A DNA stretch of 64,000 nucleotides from assembly GCA_023678885.1 (NCBI GenBank), contig CM042982.1, positions 4,712,001 through 4,776,000 of the forward strand. The letters run 5' to 3'. The DNA is from Pogostemon cablin. Taxonomy: Eukaryota > Streptophyta > Magnoliopsida > Lamiales > Lamiaceae. Within the stretch, counting starts at the first letter, position 1. Every line of letters begins with the position of its first letter. The translations under genes and the position numbers were made by a program. Positions 10,749 through 22,143 of this stretch are shown here, in pieces. The notes beneath the pieces are model-generated. The model saw only the letters and a program-made list of their open reading frames with translations, searched no databases and was not told the DNA's origin.

Positions 10749-13568
10749 GAAAGAAAACTAAAAAAGATTACAAATTGATGTTATAATGTAAAACTTTGTA
10801 TAAGTTAATACTTTCCTTATGCGTTGTAACAGTGAGATGAATGATGATGGGCTTGTAAATTCAACTGACTCAAAAGAAGACTCCTCTGCTCCATCTTTGA
10901 CTTTGGAGAGAAAACAGTTTGCTGGAAGATATGCGATATCATCTGAGGAATTCTCTAGCCAAATGGTAAGTCTCTTGCATTATTTTGTATGAGTATATGA
11001 GAGAATTGTTAAATAAAAATGATTTTCAGAAAAAATGCAAACAAGACAGTCTCCCTGTTGTAGATTCAATACATTTTGAACTTTATAAAATGCAGTTCAA
11101 AATTTGTCCAGGTTGGAGCCAAATCGCGCAATATTGCTCACTTGAGAGGGAAAGTCCCATCGTGGGTTAACATTCCAACTTCTGTTGCCTTGCCATTTGG
11201 TGTTTTTGAGAAAGTCCTTTCAGATGACGTTAACCAGGTTATAACTTTTATGGACTTATATTCTCATGCATCTCTTGTTTGTCCACATTGCCCTTCACCT
11301 GACCTTCAAATTTGAACTGTTGCATGATTGACAGTGGGAGTGTAGTTGCTTACTTTTATCCATTTCATACATTTGGTTTGAATTATTTTAAGAATACATT
11401 TATCCAATAACAGATAAAATCCTCACTAGATCAGAATGTTCCAATATCCAACAAAGCGAAGTTCCTGTTTTGCTGTGAGAGGATCTTAATTGGCAATTAT
11501 TAATAGATATGGATCTTAAATACAAACGATGAGGGCTTTACATTTGAAGTCTTGCATAAGTTAAACAAATTAGATTCTTTCATCTACAGAGTTGGATGTG
11601 CATTTTATGCTTGATCACCTTCCTGTCACTGCAATGGATTTTCTTATAAATTCTATGGCATACATAACCCCAACGAATCTGTTGATTTGCAATTCCTTTT
11701 TTCAGATTGTGGCAAATAAGTTGCAAGTTCTGAAGAAAAAACTTGATGAAGGAAACTTCAGTGCCCTAGGGGAAATCCGAAACACCGTTTTAGAACTTTC
11801 GGCTCCACCTCAGTTGGTATATCTCCTTCTAGAAGCTACACTTTTTTTCCCGAGTGCAGATAGCTTGTATATATTGAGCATGATATGCGCTTTCATGCTT
11901 CACTTTTTGCTTGGAGATTTTATTTTCAGTGAATGCGGAGTACTTTACTTGGTGCTTATGAATCTGGTGGATATTGTCAATACCTGCAAATAATGTAGAT
12001 AAAGTTATCACTTAGGGCAAACACGATAAAATTCCATAATTGCCAATGTTTAGAAATTGAAACGTCATCCTTTTCCAGGTTAAAGAGCTTAAGGAGAAGA
12101 TGCAAAGTTCTGGCATGCCATGGCCTGGTGATGAAGGTGCACTGAGATGGGAACAAGCATGGTTGGCCATAAAGAAGGTAAGCATGTATATACCTTGACA
12201 GGCATCATATATTTTTAAATGTTTTATAACCATACGTCACAATCTTTTTGACTTCCATGATTTCCACAACAGATGATGTATGTAAAAAAAATTCCTAAAT
12301 TTCATGAATTCCTAGGTATGGGCTTCAAAATGGAATGAGAGGGCATATTTCAGCACAAGAAAAGTGAAGCTTGATCATGACTATCTTTGCATGGCTGTTC
12401 TTGTCCAAGAAATTGTAAATGCTGATTATGCATTTGTTATCCACACCACTAATCCATCGTCGGAGGATTCATCAGAAATATATGCCGAGGTTATATTTAC
12501 TTCCACACTTGTTCTACTTCACAGTCAACTCTTAAAGATATTTGTGAAAGTGAATGAGCATGCTCATCAAATGTCTCCTTAGTAACCAACAAGAAACATT
12601 GTATCACAGACCCTTTAAATTAGAAATGATGTAGCTCGTTTAATTATATGGCCTTCTATGATGCTTAAACTCTCTAATTGACAAGGCGGTGAATTATTAT
12701 TCTTGTCTCCTGAATAGGTTGTCAATGGCCTTGGAGAGACACTAGTTGGAGCCTATCCAGGTCGTGCATTGAGCTTTATTTGCAAGAAAAACGACCTCAA
12801 CTCCCCTAAGGTAAGTTATTGATCTGAAGACTGAAGCACATCTGCGTGTATCCTTTTCTTTCATTACAAAAGCTTACGATTCCAGATTATTCGAATTCAG
12901 CTCTATATTATGATTTATGACCTACCTAATCTTTACTTTGTGCCAGTAATATTAGTTCACACTGCTGCAATTTTAACTCCATCCTTCATTGGTCTTTCCT
13001 ACACTTTTCATAACAGTAATTTCTGCAAATTCATATGGATTCATGCTGTTGAAGATTTTAGCAATTGAAATGTTATGAGAATATAATGGTTATATGTGTG
13101 CCTAAAATATTTTAACCATTAGCTTCTGCTAAAATTGACAAATCCTGTACTCTTTCCAGATTTTGGGTTACCCGAGCAAACCCATTGCCCTTTTTATACG
13201 AAGATCCATAATTTTCCGATCAGATTCCAATGGCGAAGATCTAGAAGGCTATGCTGGCGCAGGGCTTTATGATAGGTAAGATTTTTCAAAGGGCAGAAAA
13301 GAAAATATTATTCCGAGTGGCATGGATTCATCTGAGTACAACTATTGCTTCTGTTTCTTGCAGTGTCCCTATGGATGAAGAGGAGAAAGTTGTGGTTGAT
13401 TACTCATCTGATACATTAATCACCGATGAAAACTTCCGTCGTTCAATTCTGTCTAACATAGCCCGTGTGGGAAGTGCCATAGAGGAGCTGTACGGTTCTG
13501 CTCAGGATATTGAAGGTGTTGTTAAAGATGGCAAAATTTATGTTGTCCAAACAAGACCCCAAATGTGA
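2798..13568 (+). CDS. GWD1: Alpha-glucan water dikinase 1, chloroplastic (33 coding exons)
   Basis: GWD1 moves the beta-phosphate of ATP to C6 of glucosyl units in amylopectin (AMP and Pi as other products). This loosens starch granules for degradation; it acts in the plastid. Exons: 2798-3061, 3497-3538, 3674-3783, 3950-4028, 4132-4223, 4302-4455, 4887-5132, 5305-5661, 5742-5849, 5977-6075, 6178-6318, 6430-6521, 7396-7530, 7737-7899, 7987-8076, 8147-8332, 8572-8634, 8708-8770, 8836-8895, 9017-9169, 9300-9383, 9594-9770, 9859-9965, 10216-10429, 10510-10613, 10833-10965, 11112-11237, 11706-11816, 12079-12177, 12316-12489, 12718-12810, 13160-13275, 13364-13568. All use GT-AG borders and sum to 4440 nt, 1479 aa (potato 1464). 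A Ser/Thr-rich transit peptide occupies about residues 1-77. CBM45-type starch-binding modules lie near 103-212 and 446-562 with conserved LHW motifs. The phosphohistidine is His1084 in LSHVSVRARN. The redox pair CFATC is at 1095-1099. The PPDK-like ATP domain contains RSDSNGEDLEGYAGAG (from 1393) and the protein ends VQTRPQM. It appears intact. The start is chosen because MSN begins family members. Confidence 0.96.
5234..5247 (+). repeat. Poly-G tract in GWD1 intron 7
   Basis: A run of 14 G on the transcribed (sense) strand lies 57 bp before the acceptor of exon 8. Such runs are prone to sequencing and replication slippage. Confidence 0.9.
6695..6769. mobile_element. Short Stowaway-like MITE in GWD1 intron 12
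   Basis: The ends read ATCCCACCGTCCCAGTAATTA and the inverse TAATTATTGGGACGGAGGGAGTA-like sequence, the CTCCCTCCGTCCC signature seen at many places in this window. It is only about 75 bp, with an inner palindrome (GAACAATTCGCT / GAGTGAATTGTTC), so it folds into one hairpin. It is a deletion derivative lying in a large intron. Confidence 0.65.
10708..10741. repeat. (TA)n microsatellite in GWD1 intron 25
   Basis: About 17 TA units between exon 25 and exon 26. No coding effect is expected. Confidence 0.9.
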
Positions 13569-13715
13569 TCAGATGGAATATTTGGATTTAAAAGTATGTG
13601 TTCTGTAAACATGATTAAGATATGAAAGAAACTCAAACCAATAGCATCTTTCTGTACAAGGGTGGAGATTGGCTTAGTTGCCTGAAAAGAGTTGATTGAT
13701 GGTATAGTTTATACG
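13569..13715 (+). other. GWD1 3' UTR stub before the copia insertion
   Basis: These 147 bp follow the GWD1 stop codon and end in the 5-bp target duplication ATACG (13711-13715). The other copy of ATACG is at 19151-19155 and is followed by the original downstream sequence. I see no strong AATAAA signal in this stub, so the native 3' UTR probably continued past the insertion. Confidence 0.6.
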
Positions 13716-14351
13716 TGTGAAGTATAGACCATGCATGTGTGTACTGAATATACATGCAGCATGCATGTATGTATGTGTGTGTTGAATGGAAACTAAGAAC
13801 ATGACACATGGAGGTTGATCATTGGTTGATTAAGTGTGTGAAGGATAATGATTGAAGACCATTAGATTAGTCCTGAACACAAGGATGATCAGTGGAGGCA
13901 TAGCATCAACAAGAAGCTGCGGTTGAAGCTGCAAAGATTAGGCAGTTGCAACCAATTCATCAGTTGGTTACAACTGATAAATGTGCGTGCATGTTGATTG
14001 GTTGGAAGTGAATCAAAACGTTGGATACACATCTATATAAGTTAGAGGAACTATCAGCTGAAAGCATCATCACACAATCACTACACATATCAGTTTAGAA
14101 GTAGAAGAAGCAAGCTTAAGTTTAGGGTTTTCTATTGTGCTTGTGTTGTGTAACCTTCATCAAACGTTTAGTGAATTCTTCTCTCAAGAAGTGGATGTAG
14201 ATCAACATGATCGAACCACTATAATTCTTGTCTTCTTTCTTCAAGTTTTTCTTCAATTATTTTGTTCATAATCAATACTCAACATTAGGATAGAAGTGGA
14301 GCAATCTTGTAGTGTTTACATTTGCTGTCAAATTGTGTTGAATTCATAACA
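13716..14351 (+). repeat. 5' LTR of the complete copia element
   Basis: Starts TGTGAAGTATAG and ends TTCATAACA; 636 bp. A TATA-like TCTATATAA at about 14032-14040 would place the promoter in the last half of the LTR. It matches 18515-19150 except at one position. Confidence 0.95.
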
Positions 14352-14353
14352 AT

Positions 14354-14371
14354 TGGCGCCGTCTGTGGGAA
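14354..14371 (+). other. Primer-binding site of the copia element
   Basis: TGGCGCCGTCTGTGGGAA begins two bases after the 5' LTR. The first nine bases TGGCGCCGT are complementary to the 3' end of plant tRNA-Asp as I recall it, not to initiator tRNA-Met, which most copia elements use. The match beyond nine bases is poor. Confidence 0.6.
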
Positions 14372-14419
14372 AGCCAAATCAGAAGAAGAAGAAGACTCAG
14401 TGGAGAAGAAGAAGATCAA

Positions 14420-17400
14420 ATGGTTACCACAAAGTTTGATATTGAAAAATTCACAGAGAAGACAGACTTCAGTCTGTGGAGGATGAAGATGGAAGCTATC
14501 TTGGTTCAACAAGGTCTGTCAGATGCTGTTAAGCCATTGCCAGAAGGTCAGATTGCAGGAGCTGGTCTTGCATCAGATCAAGAACAACAAATCAAGGCCA
14601 GAAGTGCTCTCATTTTGTGTCTTGGTGATAAGGCTCTAAGGGAGATCTCTAAAGAATCCACTGCAAGAGGAGTTTGGAAGAAATTGGAGGATTTGTACAT
14701 GGTTAAAAGTTTGGCAAACCGTTTGTACATGAAGCAGAAGTTATACTCCTTCAAGGTATCAGAAGATAAGTCTATAATTGGTCAGTTAGATGAGTTTAAC
14801 AAGATTATAGATGACTTAGAAAACATAGATGTGGCTCTGTCAACTGAAGATAAGGCAGTCATCCTCATGTCAGCACTTCCAAAGTCATTTGAAGGATTGA
14901 GAGATACTTTATTGTTTGCTAATGCTGAATCAATCACCCTTGAGCAAGTGTTGTTGGCAGTCAAGGCAAAGGTACTTCACAAGAATCCAGAACAGCAAGC
15001 AAATGCAGAAGGATTGACAGTGAGGAAACAAAACCAGTGGAATAAGAACAACAAGAATAATAAGAGTGAGGTTGATAAGAGGAAGACTGAAAAGAATCAT
15101 AGTTCACCAGCAGTTGAAGAAGAAAACAAGAATTGTTTCCACTGCAATAAACCAGGACATTATAAGAAGCAGTGTTACAAGTGGAAAGCAATGGTAGCAA
15201 AGTTAATAGCTGAAAGGAGAGGAAATAAGAGGCCTCATGCAAACCAGGTAATAACTAATCATGATGCTACAGATTCTGATTTCATTGAAGCAATGTCTGT
15301 GAGTTCTAATTCAGTTTCAGAAGAATGGGTTATGGATTCTGGATGTACTTTTCATATGACATCAAGAAAGGACTGGTTCACTGAATTGAGGTCACAAGAT
15401 GAAGGAGCAGTAATGCTAGGTGATGATCATACTTGTAAGATTGTTGGAATTGGTTGTGTCAAACTTAAAATGTTTGATGGTAAAATCAGGATGTTAAATA
15501 ATGTTAGATATGTACCAAGCTTAAGGAGAAATCTAATATCTCTTGGAATGCTAGTTTCTCAAGGTTATGAATGTCATTTGAAAGGAGATACACTTGCTGT
15601 CATAAAAGGTAAGTCAGTTGTTGTTAAAGGATTCAAGAAGTCTGATCTGCACTTCTTGGATGGTTCAGTTGTGACTGGACAAAGCAATACAACTAAGGAT
15701 GAGAGTAGTGTTAATGTTTGGCATGAGAGGCTTGGCCATATCAGTGAAAGAGGTTTACAAGAACTTGCAAGACAGAAGTTACTTGAGATCAGCACAACCT
15801 GCAAGCTAGATCAATGTGAGGCTTGTATATTAGGAAAAGCTAAGAGGTTGAAGTTTGGTACAGCTGAACATAATACCAAAGTTAGGTTGGAATATGTTCA
15901 CTCAGATCTTTGGGGGCCTTCCAAGACTTCAACAATAGGAGGTGGGAAATACTTCATCTCATTCATTGATGATTATTCAAGAAAGGTATGGATTAAAATT
16001 CTGAAAACAAAGGATGAAGCACTATCAGGTTTTAAAATATGGTTGACAGAAGTAGAGCTACAAACTGGAAACAAGGTCAAGTGCTTAAGAACAGACAATG
16101 GTCTTGAGTTTGTGTCACATGAATTCAATAAGTTCTGTCAAGAGAAAGGTATTAAGAGGCACAAGACAGTACCAGGAACACCACAGCAAAATGGAGTGGC
16201 TGAGAGAATGAATCAGACACTTCTTGCAAGAGTTAGATGTATGATGAGCAGTGGAGGTTTCTCAAAAGGTTTCTGGGGTGAGTTAGTTTCTACTGCAGCC
16301 TATTTGATTAATCTGTCACCATGCACAGCACTCAAGTTTAAACCACCTGAAGAAGTATGGTCTGGAAGAGTACCAGACTATAGTCAACTGAGGATTATAG
16401 GATGTTTGGTGTATTCACATCAGAAACAAGATAAGTTAGATCCTAGAGCAGTTAAGTGTGTGCTAGTTGGCTATCCTAAAGAGGTAAAAGGTTACAGACT
16501 GTGGTGTTATGAGAATAACAAGTTCATAGTTAGTAGAGATGTGACATTCAATGAAGGAAGAATGCCTTTGTTGGAAAGAGGGTCTGATAAGTTGATAACT
16601 ACTGATAAGTGTGAGTTTGAGGTGGAGCATGATGACAAAACAGTTGCACATCATGATCAAGATCAAAGAGAAGATAATGTACATGAAGAAATTGCTGCTG
16701 AAGAAAGTCCTGAATCATCTAGTTCAAATGATAGAAGAACTCTAAGTAGCTATCAGTTGGTTAGGGATAGATTGAGAAGGCAGATCAAAACACCTATAAG
16801 GTATATAGAGGCAGACACTGTGTCATATGCATTGTTTGTAGCATCAGATGTTGATGTCTATGAACCTAGGACATACTCAGAAGCAGTTTCAAGTAAAGAA
16901 AGTATGCATTGGTTGGATGCTATGGAAGAAGAGCTACAATCTTTAAAGAGGAATAATACATGGATGATTGTTGACAGGCCTGCTAATCAGAAACTTGTAG
17001 GCTGTAAGTGGATATACAAGAAGAAACCAGTTACTAGCAAGGAAGGAGGAATTAGATTTAAAGCAAGGCTTGTAGCAAGAGGTTTTTTACAGCAAGAAGG
17101 TGTAGATTATAATGAAATCTTCTCACCAGTGGTTAAACATTGCTCAATAAGGATTCTGCTGTCATTAGTTACTCAGTTGGACTTGGAATTACATCAAATG
17201 GATGTAACAACAGCTTTTTTACATGGAAATTTAGATGAGAAGATTTATATGAAGATTCCTGAGGGAGTGAATCTACAAGGAGCAGATTCAAAGGCATGTT
17301 TATTGCTTAAATCATTATATGGTCTGAAGCAAAGTCCAAGACAGTGGTATCTTAGGTTTGATGAGTACATTACTTCAAATGGTTTTGACAGAAGCATGTA

Positions 17401-18436
17401 TGACAGCTGTGTATACATAAGATGTGATAAAGGAAGCTATACTTATCTTCTACTATATGTAGATGATATACTAATAGCTTGTAGAAATATGATAGGAATC
17501 AATTCAGTAAAGGATACATTGAGAAAGGAGTTTGACATGAAAGATCTTGGAGAGGCAAGAATGATACTTGGAATGCAGATAGAAAGGAATAGATCAGCTG
17601 GAGTATTAAGGTTGTTTCAAGAGTCATACTTGGATAAAGTTTTAAAGAGGTACAATATGAATCTTTGTAAGAGTGCATCAGTACCAGCTAAACAAGGTGT
17701 GAGTCTGTCATCTGTTCAAAGACCTCAGACAGATAAAGAAAGGTTTGAAATGGATAAAATACCATATGCAAGTGCAGTGGGCAGTCTGATGTATGCTATG
17801 GTATGCTGTAGGCCAGACTTAGCTTATGTGATGAGTGTGATCAGTAGATTTATGAGTGATCCTGGTCTGATTCATTGGGATGCAGTGAAGTGGGCACTGA
17901 GGTATGTTAGAGGAACTATATCAGTAGGCTTGAAGTTTCAGAAACAAGATGCTTGGGATAATGCTGTTGTTGGTTATGCTGATGCAGATTATGCAGTCAA
18001 CCTTGATACAAGGAAATCAATGACAGGTTATGTGTTCAAGCTATTTGGTACAGCAATAAGTTGGAAGGCTACACATCAACACATTGTGGCTTTATCTACT
18101 ACTGAGGCAGAATTTGTTGCACTAACAGAAGCAATCAAAGAAGGAGTGTGGCTGATTGGTATCTTGAGTGAGTTTGGTATTGAACAAGAGTCAGTTGAAG
18201 TGCATTGTGATAATCAGAGTGCAGTGCATCTCTCCAAGCATCAAGGATATCATGAAAGAACCAAACACATTGATGTAAGGTTATATTTCATAAGAGACAT
18301 GATAGACAAGGGGTTAGTAAGTGTCAGAAAGATCAAGACACATGACAATCCTGCAGACATGTTTACAAAAGCCTTACCAGCTCAGAAGTTTGAGTTGTGT
18401 AAGCACTTGATTCAATTGAATTCAGTAAAGAAGTGA
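14420..18436 (+). CDS. Ty1/copia Gag-Pol polyprotein
   Basis: A single 1338-aa frame without stops. Gag (UBN2-type) spans about residues 1-220. A CCHC zinc knuckle CFHCNKPGHYKKQC follows near 238-251. The aspartic protease active site is WVMDSGCTFHMT near 305. The integrase zinc finger starts at HERLGHIS, and the DDE core shows FIDDYS, RTDNG and PQQNGVAER. The reverse transcriptase has HQMDVTTAFLHG, KSLYGLKQSPRQW and the catalytic LLYVDDILIA. RNase H shows YADADYA, ALSTTEAEF and KHIDVRLYFIRD, ending near NPADMFTKAL. The start ATG lies 68 bp after the 5' LTR. No domain is missing, so the element may be able to move. Expression is unknown. Confidence 0.95.
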   Translation: MVTTKFDIEKFTEKTDFSLWRMKMEAILVQQGLSDAVKPLPEGQIAGAGLASDQEQQIKARSALILCLGDKALREISKESTARGVWKKLEDLYMVKSLANRLYMKQKLYSFKVSEDKSIIGQLDEFNKIIDDLENIDVALSTEDKAVILMSALPKSFEGLRDTLLFANAESITLEQVLLAVKAKVLHKNPEQQANAEGLTVRKQNQWNKNNKNNKSEVDKRKTEKNHSSPAVEEENKNCFHCNKPGHYKKQCYKWKAMVAKLIAERRGNKRPHANQVITNHDATDSDFIEAMSVSSNSVSEEWVMDSGCTFHMTSRKDWFTELRSQDEGAVMLGDDHTCKIVGIGCVKLKMFDGKIRMLNNVRYVPSLRRNLISLGMLVSQGYECHLKGDTLAVIKGKSVVVKGFKKSDLHFLDGSVVTGQSNTTKDESSVNVWHERLGHISERGLQELARQKLLEISTTCKLDQCEACILGKAKRLKFGTAEHNTKVRLEYVHSDLWGPSKTSTIGGGKYFISFIDDYSRKVWIKILKTKDEALSGFKIWLTEVELQTGNKVKCLRTDNGLEFVSHEFNKFCQEKGIKRHKTVPGTPQQNGVAERMNQTLLARVRCMMSSGGFSKGFWGELVSTAAYLINLSPCTALKFKPPEEVWSGRVPDYSQLRIIGCLVYSHQKQDKLDPRAVKCVLVGYPKEVKGYRLWCYENNKFIVSRDVTFNEGRMPLLERGSDKLITTDKCEFEVEHDDKTVAHHDQDQREDNVHEEIAAEESPESSSSNDRRTLSSYQLVRDRLRRQIKTPIRYIEADTVSYALFVASDVDVYEPRTYSEAVSSKESMHWLDAMEEELQSLKRNNTWMIVDRPANQKLVGCKWIYKKKPVTSKEGGIRFKARLVARGFLQQEGVDYNEIFSPVVKHCSIRILLSLVTQLDLELHQMDVTTAFLHGNLDEKIYMKIPEGVNLQGADSKACLLLKSLYGLKQSPRQWYLRFDEYITSNGFDRSMYDSCVYIRCDKGSYTYLLLYVDDILIACRNMIGINSVKDTLRKEFDMKDLGEARMILGMQIERNRSAGVLRLFQESYLDKVLKRYNMNLCKSASVPAKQGVSLSSVQRPQTDKERFEMDKIPYASAVGSLMYAMVCCRPDLAYVMSVISRFMSDPGLIHWDAVKWALRYVRGTISVGLKFQKQDAWDNAVVGYADADYAVNLDTRKSMTGYVFKLFGTAISWKATHQHIVALSTTEAEFVALTEAIKEGVWLIGILSEFGIEQESVEVHCDNQSAVHLSKHQGYHERTKHIDVRLYFIRDMIDKGLVSVRKIKTHDNPADMFTKALPAQKFELCKHLIQLNSVKK

Positions 18437-18514
18437 AGGTTGCTGCTCCTTACAAAAGCAGCAAGGTGAAGAGAATGAAGCTAACGTGGTGATGCAAGGT
18501 CTAAGGTGGAGATT

Positions 18515-19150
18515 TGTGAAGTATAGACCATGCATGTGTGTACTGAATATACATGCAGCATGCATGTATGTATGTGTGTGTTGAATGGAAACTAAGAACA
18601 TGACACATGGAGGTTGATCATTGGTTGATTAAGTGTGTGAAGGATAATGATTGAAGACCATTAGATTAGTCCTGAACACAAGGATGATCAGTGGAGGCAT
18701 AGCATCAACAAGAAGCTGCGGTTGAAGCTGCAAAGATCAGGCAGTTGCAACCAATTCATCAGTTGGTTACAACTGATAAATGTGCGTGCATGTTGATTGG
18801 TTGGAAGTGAATCAAAACGTTGGATACACATCTATATAAGTTAGAGGAACTATCAGCTGAAAGCATCATCACACAATCACTACACATATCAGTTTAGAAG
18901 TAGAAGAAGCAAGCTTAAGTTTAGGGTTTTCTATTGTGCTTGTGTTGTGTAACCTTCATCAAACGTTTAGTGAATTCTTCTCTCAAGAAGTGGATGTAGA
19001 TCAACATGATCGAACCACTATAATTCTTGTCTTCTTTCTTCAAGTTTTTCTTCAATTATTTTGTTCATAATCAATACTCAACATTAGGATAGAAGTGGAG
19101 CAATCTTGTAGTGTTTACATTTGCTGTCAAATTGTGTTGAATTCATAACA
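18515..19150 (+). repeat. 3' LTR of the complete copia element
   Basis: 636 bp, one substitution from the 5' LTR. A purine-rich tract AAGGTGGAGA just before it (about 18503-18512) is the likely polypurine primer for plus-strand synthesis. Its TATA-like box (about 18831-18839) points outward to 3' sequence; read-out transcription is possible but unproven. Confidence 0.93.
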
Positions 19151-19155
19151 ATACG

Positions 19156-19713
19156 ATATGCCAACTGCACATATTCAACGTACTGGTCCAAATACAAGCA
19201 TTATACACTGTACTCATATTTAATCCATAATTATTTATTACAATTATAATTTTCATGTATTTGCCTTGCTAATCTTATTTTGTAGATTGTGGTCCATTTG
19301 TACAGCCCTACAACTACAAGTTTATATCATTACGCATGTCTTAAGGGTGGCAATTAGTGTTTCGAATCACACATAACTTTAAACGATAAGTTCACATATG
19401 AATACCAAGAAATAAAATAACCTAGAAAATAAGCATTTGTATTTAGAAGAGAAGTTTTATGAAAATATTTGCAAATATAATGTTAGGATATATATATATA
19501 AGCATTTGTACTTATAAGAGAAGTATATAAGAAGTGATAACTTGTATGAAAAGTGATATGATGAAAAATGATAACTATTTTTTAAAAACAATTTTAGAGT
19601 ATAAATGAGAAGTGAAAATAGTCAGTGATCCTCTTAAAACATGTGAATTGTATAGTATAACTTTGATGACAATAATTACTCTTCTAAAAAATTAGTTAAA
19701 TTTTCTTTTTCTT

Positions 19714-19800
<87 letters not shown>

Positions 19801-22091
19801 GGGAATATCTTGTTATGCACTGTCATGTAGTATGAGTAATACTTCAAAATTTCTTTCCATAATACCCTTTCCACCCAAATTACAACTTTGATAGCAAACT
19901 TATTAAATATCATATATTAATAGTCACATCAAATGCAGAATGTTTGGGAATAAGTATCCTGAAAATGAGGATTGGGTAGCAACTAAAAATAATTGGAGAG
20001 ATTTAGATCACATTCAATGTAGTTTGGATGTGGAGCAACATGATGATGCAGTTTATTTCAATTTTGCGGTATTAAAAGATAATTTATATTTTTGGGTATC
20101 CCAATTATATAAAGGATTAGTTTATTTCAACGAGTTCATTAATTTGTTATGAGAAGGAAGACGATCTCCGATATTCATTCTATATTATATTGAGTGGCAA
20201 ATAATTGATCTTAGCCGTTAAGTTGTTTAAGAAAAATTCTTCGGATCAATTTTTTTTTTTGCGTTGTAATGATATTTCTTATTTTCATATAATTATGAGT
20301 GATTTCTCTTGCCTCTTATTATTAATAAACATAATTATATTTACTTTTGCGGAAATAAAATAATTCTAACTTTAGCTGTATAATTTGTTCTTCCAACAAA
20401 AGAATCTTCATGTGTGTAAAACACAAGCAGCTGGAAAGGTTGGATTGGAATATTATTAATTACATAAATTTCCATTGTCAAGTTTTCTTGGTAGTATAAT
20501 TTTCCTTTCTAATTTTACTTTAGTTTTTCGGGATAGGGCCTCTCCCTATCATGAGTGGGTGTAATAAGTGTCATCATACAATTAATTATCATTATTATAT
20601 ATAAATAGATACATTAATGTTTACATATTGTATATGGTTTAGCCAAAGCTAGATGATCATCAGAGTTTGCAGCTGTGACATAATGATTACTGGATATGGC
20701 AAGAATATTTTATAATGGTAATTTAATTTATTACTTATTACAGAAGTTCACTAATTAACAAACAAGTAACAACACCGACTAACAAAGTTAGACTAAAATA
20801 TAGTGTAATTTTTAGAGTACCATCCATGCACCTTATAAGGATTTATAGATTAAATTAATACATATAATTGTAATTATACATTTTATTTTTAATCTTTTAA
20901 ATTTTATATTAAAGGTTAGATTTATTTTACTTAGAATCTAAAATCTTAAAATTTATCTAGCACATGATGCACGACAGTCCACTTTGTATATTCTTTGGTC
21001 CACTCTTAAATTAAAACCATCCGCAGCTTCTTTAATCATGATTCATTTGATCCTTTTTTTTTTTTTCATTTCAAGAAATTAAAAAATAAAATCAAGTGGT
21101 TTGTAAATAAATCCCTACTCTTTTGTATATAATAAAATGTTATATTCTTTAAAAGAATAAATATTTTTATATATAATAGATTATAATTCTTTTGCATAGA
21201 ATAACACTTGATATTATAAAAAAATAATATTTTTTAATATGAATCTATATATAAATTTAAAGACAAAGTCTCTTATTATAATAAAGCATGATTTTAAGGT
21301 GTTATAATATGATTTATTATTAATATATTTTAACTACAAATAAGCATATTTTACCTATATTATAAATGAAATCATCACAAAACCCAATTCCACAAAATCA
21401 GTCACACAAGAATCACATTCATTTATATTCTATAATATGAAACCGTTTACATTATAATTATTGTGATAAATTGGCATAATCATGGCAGAAACATGGTGTG
21501 ACCGAATTATGAGAAACTAGAATTTTCTGAAATTACGAAAAAAAGGACATGGTCAAATTCAACTGCCCACGTTTTACAGTATGGGCCCAAAATATGGTCC
21601 ATTCAATTTGTATTGGGCCGGTTAATTATTAAACGCTTTATTTATTTTTTCGTTTGCTGTTTTTCATAATAATATAATAATACTAGGAATTTTAGTATCA
21701 GATTGTACATCTCATAAATTTCTTTCTTCAGCACCTCACTTTTTCTATTAGCTACTCCTAATTTAACGACAAGTTTTTTTTTTTACTGTCTTCCTTCTTC
21801 CATTTTTTATATCATTAATTGTTATTAGTAATTACTACAATTTTAATAAGGAATGTAGTATTTTAGAGTTACATCGGTGTATCTGGATAATATGAACCGT
21901 TAGATTAAATATTTATTTAATCCTATCCATTAAATAAAATAAAATAATAAAAAAATACAATAACTACCCACTATCCAATAACTTTTATTCTATAAATTAT
22001 CAGGTGCACCAGGTGAACTATAAAATAATCCAGTGTTTTAATGTATAATAATGGATAATTGTACATAATAGTACTGTGAATTCATTTAAGG
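19156..22091. other. AT-rich spacer after the copia element
   Basis: The first part should be the original GWD1 downstream sequence. It contains a long (TA)n tract and a small open frame at 19940-20152 (70 aa) that I do not recognise and cannot support as a gene. A relic of the GTGAGACG-end repeat body lies near 21280-21370. No RNA genes are seen. Confidence 0.5.
19717..19797. repeat. (TA)n microsatellite, about 40 units
   Basis: An uninterrupted TA dinucleotide run of about 81 bp, likely to be length-variable. Confidence 0.95.
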
Positions 22092-22143
22092 GTAAATATA
22101 AACGGATCAAATTGATCCGGATCAATGGGGTTGTTATGGTAAG

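Larger units (their letters stand above)
13716..19150 (+). mobile_element. Complete young Ty1/copia LTR retrotransposon
   Basis: The element is 5435 bp with two 636-bp LTRs, TG...CA ends, a 5-bp target duplication ATACG on both sides, a primer-binding site right after the 5' LTR, and one uninterrupted Gag-Pol frame. The LTRs differ at a single base (T at 13939, C at 18738), so insertion was recent. Domain order protease, integrase, RT, RNase H defines Ty1/copia. Gag and zinc-knuckle features resemble the tobacco Tnt1 (Tork-like) group; the lineage is inferred. It lies in the same orientation as GWD1. Confidence 0.95.

Noticed and set aside
14285..16684. Antisense open frames within the copia element
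   Set aside because: Shadows of the Gag-Pol coding frame without family features.
19940..20152. 70-aa open frame (MFGNKYPENEDWVATK...)
   Set aside because: Composition is somewhat protein-like, but I recognise no family and see no exon structure or promoter; not supported as a gene.
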